The position numbers and the translations under genes are program-made. From Methylococcaceae bacterium (GTDB taxonomy: Bacteria > Pseudomonadota > Gammaproteobacteria > Methylococcales > Methylomonadaceae): 9,919 nt of DNA. The stretch spans positions 1-9,919 of the forward strand of contig WTBX01000402.1 in the NCBI GenBank assembly GCA_013138855.1, written 5' to 3'. Every line of letters starts with the position of its first letter. The stretch's first letter is position 1. Below the pieces are notes generated by a model, which saw only the letters and a list, made by a program, of their open reading frames with translations, ran no database searches and was not told where the DNA came from. Shown here piece after piece: positions 7,454-9,919 of this stretch.

Positions 7454-7569
7454 AAAGCAAACGCTTATTAATTTATCTTAATGTTCTTGCGGTAGAGGGT
7501 TTAATTGTAATGATTATTATCACTAAAACTAAAGAGGCTGTGAAAGTATTTCAAAATCAGCTAAAAACT

Positions 7570-7589
7570 ATGATTCATTAACGAATCAT
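7570..7589. promoter_or_regulatory. Operator-like 20-bp palindrome
   Basis: ATGATTCATTAACGAATCAT is symmetric at 9 of 10 base pairs, with a single mismatch (7577/7582). It lies about 150 nt upstream of the likely start of the receiver-gene transcript and about 510 nt upstream of dusB, with no T-tract, so it looks more like a binding site for a dimeric regulator than a terminator. I do not recognise a known consensus. Confidence 0.45.
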
Positions 7590-7620
7590 CAATGACTTAC
7601 ATCATATTTTTGTCATAAAT

Positions 7621-7646
7621 GGAGTCCAAAACATGCTTTGGAATCC
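7621..7646. repeat. REP-like palindrome beginning with GGAG
   Basis: A 26-bp palindrome with two mismatched pairs (7624/7643 and 7631/7636) opens with GGAGTCCAAA and closes with TTTGGAATCC around a CATG centre. The outer GGAGTCCAA is identical to that of the REP units at 7781 and 7889, but the core differs (AAACATGCTTT against TAGCTTTAGCTA), so it is a diverged relative of the same family. Confidence 0.6.
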
Positions 7647-7723
7647 GTTATTATATTCTAAACTGATGTTCCGCAAAAACTGTAAATAGCCAAATAACAA
7701 GTAGTAAATATTTTTTTGTTTGA

Positions 7724-7747
7724 AGTGAAAAAACAGTTTTTTTCACT
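7724..7747. repeat. A/T-tract hairpin left of the REPIN-like element
   Basis: A perfect 10-bp stem, AGTGAAAAAA (7724-7733) with TTTTTTCACT (7738-7747), closes a CAGT loop. A similar hairpin lies at 7907-7927 on the other side of the REPIN-like element. Transcripts from either strand could fold it. It could act as a weak terminator or be part of a repeated element. Confidence 0.55.
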
Positions 7748-7780
7748 GTCATTCCAAATCAAAACATTGGCTTATAATTT

Positions 7781-7889
7781 GGAGTCCAATAGCTTTAGCT
7801 ATTGGCGTGAAGCAGCAGAACTAAACTTTTTTGACCTGCCTGCTTTAGCAGTTTTCAAAACTCGCCAACAGCTAAAGCTATTGGACTCC
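7781..7889. repeat. REPIN-like element: two inverted REP hairpins
   Basis: Two 27-bp arms (7781-7807 and 7863-7889) are inverted copies of each other with 26 of 27 positions matching; the exception is C at 7869. Each arm begins at its outer end with GGAG and contains a 20-nt hairpin, CCAATAGCTTTAGCTATTGG on the left, with 9-bp stems and 2-nt loops (left stem 7786-7794 with 7797-7805; right stem 7865-7873 with 7876-7884, one mismatch). The spacer of 55 nt contains a smaller hairpin, CTGCT (7840-7844) with AGCAG (7847-7851). Outer GGAG plus an internal palindrome is the known form of REP sequences mobilised by RAYT (TnpA-REP) transposases, and paired inverted REPs are called REPINs or BIMEs. 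No RAYT gene is in the window. Confidence 0.75.
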
Positions 7890-7906
7890 GTCTTTATATT
7901 TTAAAC

Positions 7907-7927
7907 GTGAAAAAACTTATTTTTCAC
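7907..7927. repeat. A/T-tract hairpin right of the REPIN-like element
   Basis: An 8-bp stem, GTGAAAAA (7907-7914) with TTTTTCAC (7920-7927), closes a 5-nt loop. It resembles the hairpin at 7724-7747 (shared GTGAAAAAAC and TTTTTCACT). It starts 17 nt after the end of the REPIN-like element. Confidence 0.5.
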
Positions 7928-8008
7928 TCCTCTGCGTAACATCAATTAATCGCGTGTAACACCCGTTAGCAGATAATAGAACAAAATTATAAATTTTAAA
8001 GTTTATTT

Positions 8009-8037
8009 TTATTAAAACTTTAGCTCTTTTATACAAT
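8009..8037 (+). promoter_or_regulatory. Possible promoter of dusB-fis-purH
   Basis: TACAAT (8032-8037) matches five of six -10 bases, and TTATTA (8009-8014) is a poor -35 at 17 nt. The distance to the dusB start would give a leader of about 60 nt. The DNA here is so AT-rich that chance matches are expected. Confidence 0.3.
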
Positions 8038-8102
8038 TATTTAATGGTAGCTCTATTGTTAATTCAAGGTTAAAATATTCTGTTTTCCGCTTTTGTAGCA
8101 AT

Positions 8103-9080
8103 ATGCAAATAGGCTCTCACCATCTTAAAAATAAACTCATACTCGCGCCAATGGCGGGTATTACTGACCGCCCCTTTAGAAATTTATGCCGAGATTATGG
8201 TGCAGGGCTTGCCATATCAGAAATGGTTTCGTCTAACCCCGCATTACGCAAAAATAAAAGAACCCTGTTAAAAGCCGACCATAGCGGTGAAAATGGCTTA
8301 CGGTCAGTACAAATTTTAGGCACTGACCCTTTACAAATGGCAGAAGCCGCACGTTTTAACGAACAACGTGGTGCAGATATTATTGATATTAATATGGGCT
8401 GTCCTGCTAAAAAAGTATGCGCGGTAGCCGCAGGGTCTGCCTTATTAAAAAATGAAACCTTGGTTGCACAAATATTGGATGCCGTTGTTAATGCGGTTGA
8501 AATTCCTGTCACGCTTAAAATTCGCACAGGTTGGGACTTAAGTAATCGCAACGCGTTAACCATTGCAAAGCTCGCAGAAAATAGCGGTATTGCCGCATTA
8601 AGCATACATGGACGCACTCGCGCCTGTAAATTTAATGGCGAGGCAGAATATGAAACCATTAAAAAAGTTAAGCAGCATGTCAATATTCCTATTATTGCTA
8701 ATGGTGATATAGATAGCCCTGAAAAAGCCAGTTTTGTTTTAAATTACACCAAAGCCGATGCGATTATGATAGGTCGAGGCGCACAAGGCCAGCCGTGGAT
8801 TTTTAAACAACTACAACAATATTTGGCGGGAGAGAATTATTCCAGACCTTCCGCGAACAGCATTCATAATACTATTATGCTGCATCTTGATCATTTATAC
8901 AGTTTTTATGGTGATAACTGCGGTGTTAGAATGGCGCGTAAACATATCGGTTGGTATTTTAAAAATTTAGGCATTGCGAATGAACAAACACGCAAGCTCT
9001 ATGAAACAACAAGTCCTAAACAACAAACTGCTTTGCTTACTATCTCACTTGATTCTTTTTTAAACGATAATCCTGCCTAA
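8103..9080 (+). CDS. dusB: tRNA-dihydrouridine synthase B
   Basis: This FMN enzyme reduces specific uridines in the tRNA D-loop to dihydrouridine with NADPH. At 325 residues it is close to E. coli DusB. The TIM-barrel N-terminus APMAGITDRPFR (15-26) binds FMN. DINMGCPAKKV (95-105) carries the catalytic acid Cys100. Lys139 in TLKIRTGW, His169 in SIHGRTRAC (167-175), NGDI (200-203) and IGRGAQGQPW (223-232) are the remaining FMN and RNA site motifs. The RTRACxFNG form is typical of DusB rather than DusA or DusC. The start agrees with the family N-terminus (short strand before APMAG), although no good Shine-Dalgarno sequence is visible. Its stop codon overlaps the fis start, so dusB is the first gene of a translationally coupled operon. 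Confidence 0.96.
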   Translation: MQIGSHHLKNKLILAPMAGITDRPFRNLCRDYGAGLAISEMVSSNPALRKNKRTLLKADHSGENGLRSVQILGTDPLQMAEAARFNEQRGADIIDINMGCPAKKVCAVAAGSALLKNETLVAQILDAVVNAVEIPVTLKIRTGWDLSNRNALTIAKLAENSGIAALSIHGRTRACKFNGEAEYETIKKVKQHVNIPIIANGDIDSPEKASFVLNYTKADAIMIGRGAQGQPWIFKQLQQYLAGENYSRPSANSIHNTIMLHLDHLYSFYGDNCGVRMARKHIGWYFKNLGIANEQTRKLYETTSPKQQTALLTISLDSFLNDNPA

Positions 9081-9343
9081 TGAACGATTCTGAAAACACT
9101 TCTCAGAGTACTGACCCTGTTCCGCTATCAACGCATGTAACGCAAGCAGTGGAACTTTATTTTGCGCAATTAAAAGGTCATGATGCCGCTAATCTTTACA
9201 ATTTAGTGATTAGCGAAGTAGAAAAACCGTTGCTAGCCACGGTACTTAAACATTCGGGTTACAATCAAAGTAAGGCCGCTAAGGTTTTGGGTTTAAGCCG
9301 CAGTACATTACGAAAAAAAATGGATAGTTATAAACTATCTTAG
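9080..9343 (+). CDS. fis: Fis family nucleoid-associated DNA-binding protein
   Basis: Fis is a homodimer that bends DNA and controls rRNA promoters, recombination and many growth-phase genes. This 87-residue version has a shorter N-terminus than the 98-residue E. coli protein. The C-terminal helix-turn-helix, YNQSKAAKVLGLSRSTLRKK (61-80), is clear, and the preceding helices (22-57, with LYNLVISEVEKPLLATVL) give the dimer core. Helix-turn-helices of this kind also end NtrC-type activators, but the small stand-alone size and the dusB neighbour identify Fis. The ATG overlaps the dusB stop in TAATG and no separate ribosome site is evident, so translation is probably coupled to dusB. purH follows after 24 nt. 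Confidence 0.95.
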   Translation: MNDSENTSQSTDPVPLSTHVTQAVELYFAQLKGHDAANLYNLVISEVEKPLLATVLKHSGYNQSKAAKVLGLSRSTLRKKMDSYKLS

Positions 9344-9367
9344 TTCCTTTTGCATAACGAGGTTTGC

Positions 9368-9919
9368 ATGAACAAAAAAGTCTCCCGCGCTCTGTTGAGT
9401 GTTTCCGATAAAACCGCGATTGTTGAATTAGCCACCGCTTTACAACAATTAGATATTGAAATCTTATCAACAGGTGGAACTGCTAAAGTATTAGCTGAAA
9501 ACAATATTCCTGTTACTGAAGTTTCTGACTACACCCAGTTTCCTGAAATGATGGATGGGCGCGTTAAAACTTTGCACCCTAAAGTCCACGGTGGCATTTT
9601 AGCGCGTAGAGGTATTGATGATGAGGTTATGGCGGCCAATGGTATTAACGCCATTGATATGGTGGTAGTTAATTTATACCCTTTTCAGCAAACCGTTGCC
9701 AATCCTGATTGCGACTTAGCCACAGCGATTGAAAATATTGATATAGGCGGGCCTACGATGATTCGTGCCGCTGCTAAAAACCATAACGATGTTGCGGTCA
9801 TCGTTAATCCTGAGGATTATCAAAGCGTTATTGATGAATTAAATAGTAATGAAGGCGCGTTGAGTCACGAAACACGCTTTAACTTAGCCCTAAAAAGTTT
9901 CGAGCATACCGCCAGCTAC
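9368..9919 (+). CDS. purH: Bifunctional AICAR transformylase/IMP cyclohydrolase, 5' part
   Basis: PurH carries out the last two steps of de novo IMP synthesis: formylation of AICAR from 10-formyl-THF, then ring closure. The window holds the first 184 residues, open to the right edge. They cover most of the N-terminal MGS-like IMP cyclohydrolase domain: ALLSVSDKT (8-16), ILSTGGTAK (32-40), MMDGRVKTLHPKVHGGILAR (61-80), VVNLYPF (100-106), ENIDIGGPTMIRAAAKNH (122-139) and the FEHTASY segment at the end. The transformylase domain lies outside. GAGG at 9359-9362 is 5 nt before the ATG. Position after dusB-fis matches pseudomonad-type gene order, in which purD follows purH. Confidence 0.97.
   Translation, partial: MNKKVSRALLSVSDKTAIVELATALQQLDIEILSTGGTAKVLAENNIPVTEVSDYTQFPEMMDGRVKTLHPKVHGGILARRGIDDEVMAANGINAIDMVVVNLYPFQQTVANPDCDLATAIENIDIGGPTMIRAAAKNHNDVAVIVNPEDYQSVIDELNSNEGALSHETRFNLALKSFEHTASY

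Larger units (their letters stand above)
7387..8102. other. 716-nt gene-free region rich in palindromes
   Basis: No credible gene lies between the divergent receiver-protein gene and dusB. The only substantial open frame (7716-7904) runs through hairpins and starts without a ribosome site. From left to right the region holds the receiver-gene promoter, an operator-like palindrome (7570-7589), a REP-like palindrome (7621-7646), one arm of a long inverted repeat (7664-7674), an A/T-tract hairpin (7724-7747), a REPIN-like element (7781-7889), a second A/T-tract hairpin (7907-7927), the other arm of the inverted repeat (7934-7944), and AT-rich DNA with a possible dusB promoter. I see no tRNA cloverleaf and no transposase remnant. 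Confidence 0.8.

Noticed and set aside
7507..7523. A Fur-box-like sequence (GTAATGATTATTATCAC)
   Set aside because: About 13 of 19 consensus positions match, but Fur sites are AT-rich like this DNA, the match is one-sided, and neither neighbouring gene is an iron gene.
7716..7904. A 62-codon plus-strand open frame in the intergenic region
   Set aside because: It runs through two hairpins and most of the REPIN-like element, has no ribosome binding site, and its protein (Phe-rich, no motif) looks like a by-product of the repeats.
7621..7944. A decayed insertion sequence with a transposase
   Set aside because: There is no frame with transposase-like residues between the inverted repeats; the interior is made of hairpins, which fits a non-coding element better.
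7387..8102. A tRNA or a CRISPR array in the long intergenic region
   Set aside because: No cloverleaf or CCA end is visible. The repeats are inverted hairpins with irregular spacing, unlike direct repeats separated by constant-length spacers.
8195..8683. A 162-codon minus-strand open frame inside dusB
   Set aside because: It lies wholly antisense to a clearly identified conserved gene and its product has no recognisable family or ribosome site.
9279..9470. A 63-codon minus-strand open frame across the fis/purH junction
   Set aside because: Antisense to the ends of two identified genes; no support.

Overview
The window reads as ordinary chromosome from an AT-rich gammaproteobacterium. The best evidence is the dusB-fis-purH order: Fis encoded directly after DusB is a gammaproteobacterial arrangement, and purH following fis is known from pseudomonads and relatives. 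I cannot name the genus. A free-living sulfur- or methane-oxidising lineage is possible but is only a guess. No phage, plasmid, CRISPR or defence genes are visible.

Layout. 1-124: the last 22 codons of an unidentified gene and a clean intrinsic terminator. 245-721 (+): a small secreted protein of unknown function. 787-2820 (-): a large exported, beta-rich protein resembling the AsmA/YdbH-type envelope proteins, convergent with the previous gene. 2821-3094: a divergent regulatory region with an extended -10 promoter, an inverted repeat and a short direct repeat ahead of gap. 3095-5559 (+): gap and pyk, two glycolytic genes 8 nt apart, closed by a strong hairpin terminator at 5587-5623. 5622-6110 (-): a flavin reductase domain protein whose stop codon lies in the T-tract of that terminator. 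6250-7386 (-): a response-regulator-like protein built of three stacked receiver-type modules, of which only the last looks phosphorylatable. 7387-8102: a 716-nt gene-free region rich in palindromes. 8103-9919 (+): dusB, fis (overlapping by one base) and the 5' part of purH, apparently one operon.

How the genes fit together. GAPDH and pyruvate kinase act in lower glycolysis and are probably co-transcribed. DusB modifies tRNA, Fis is a nucleoid-associated regulator tied to growth rate, and PurH makes IMP, so the right-hand operon links translation, growth control and purine supply. The two envelope proteins, the flavin reductase and the receiver protein have no obvious partners here.

The most unusual part is the intergenic region 7387-8102. 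It holds a 109-bp REPIN-like element (two REP-type hairpins in inverted orientation, each starting with GGAG), a third related palindrome, two A/T-tract hairpins on either side of the REPIN, an outer inverted repeat, and a separate 20-bp operator-like palindrome. The second most unusual item is the triple-receiver protein. I found no convincing new multi-gene system.
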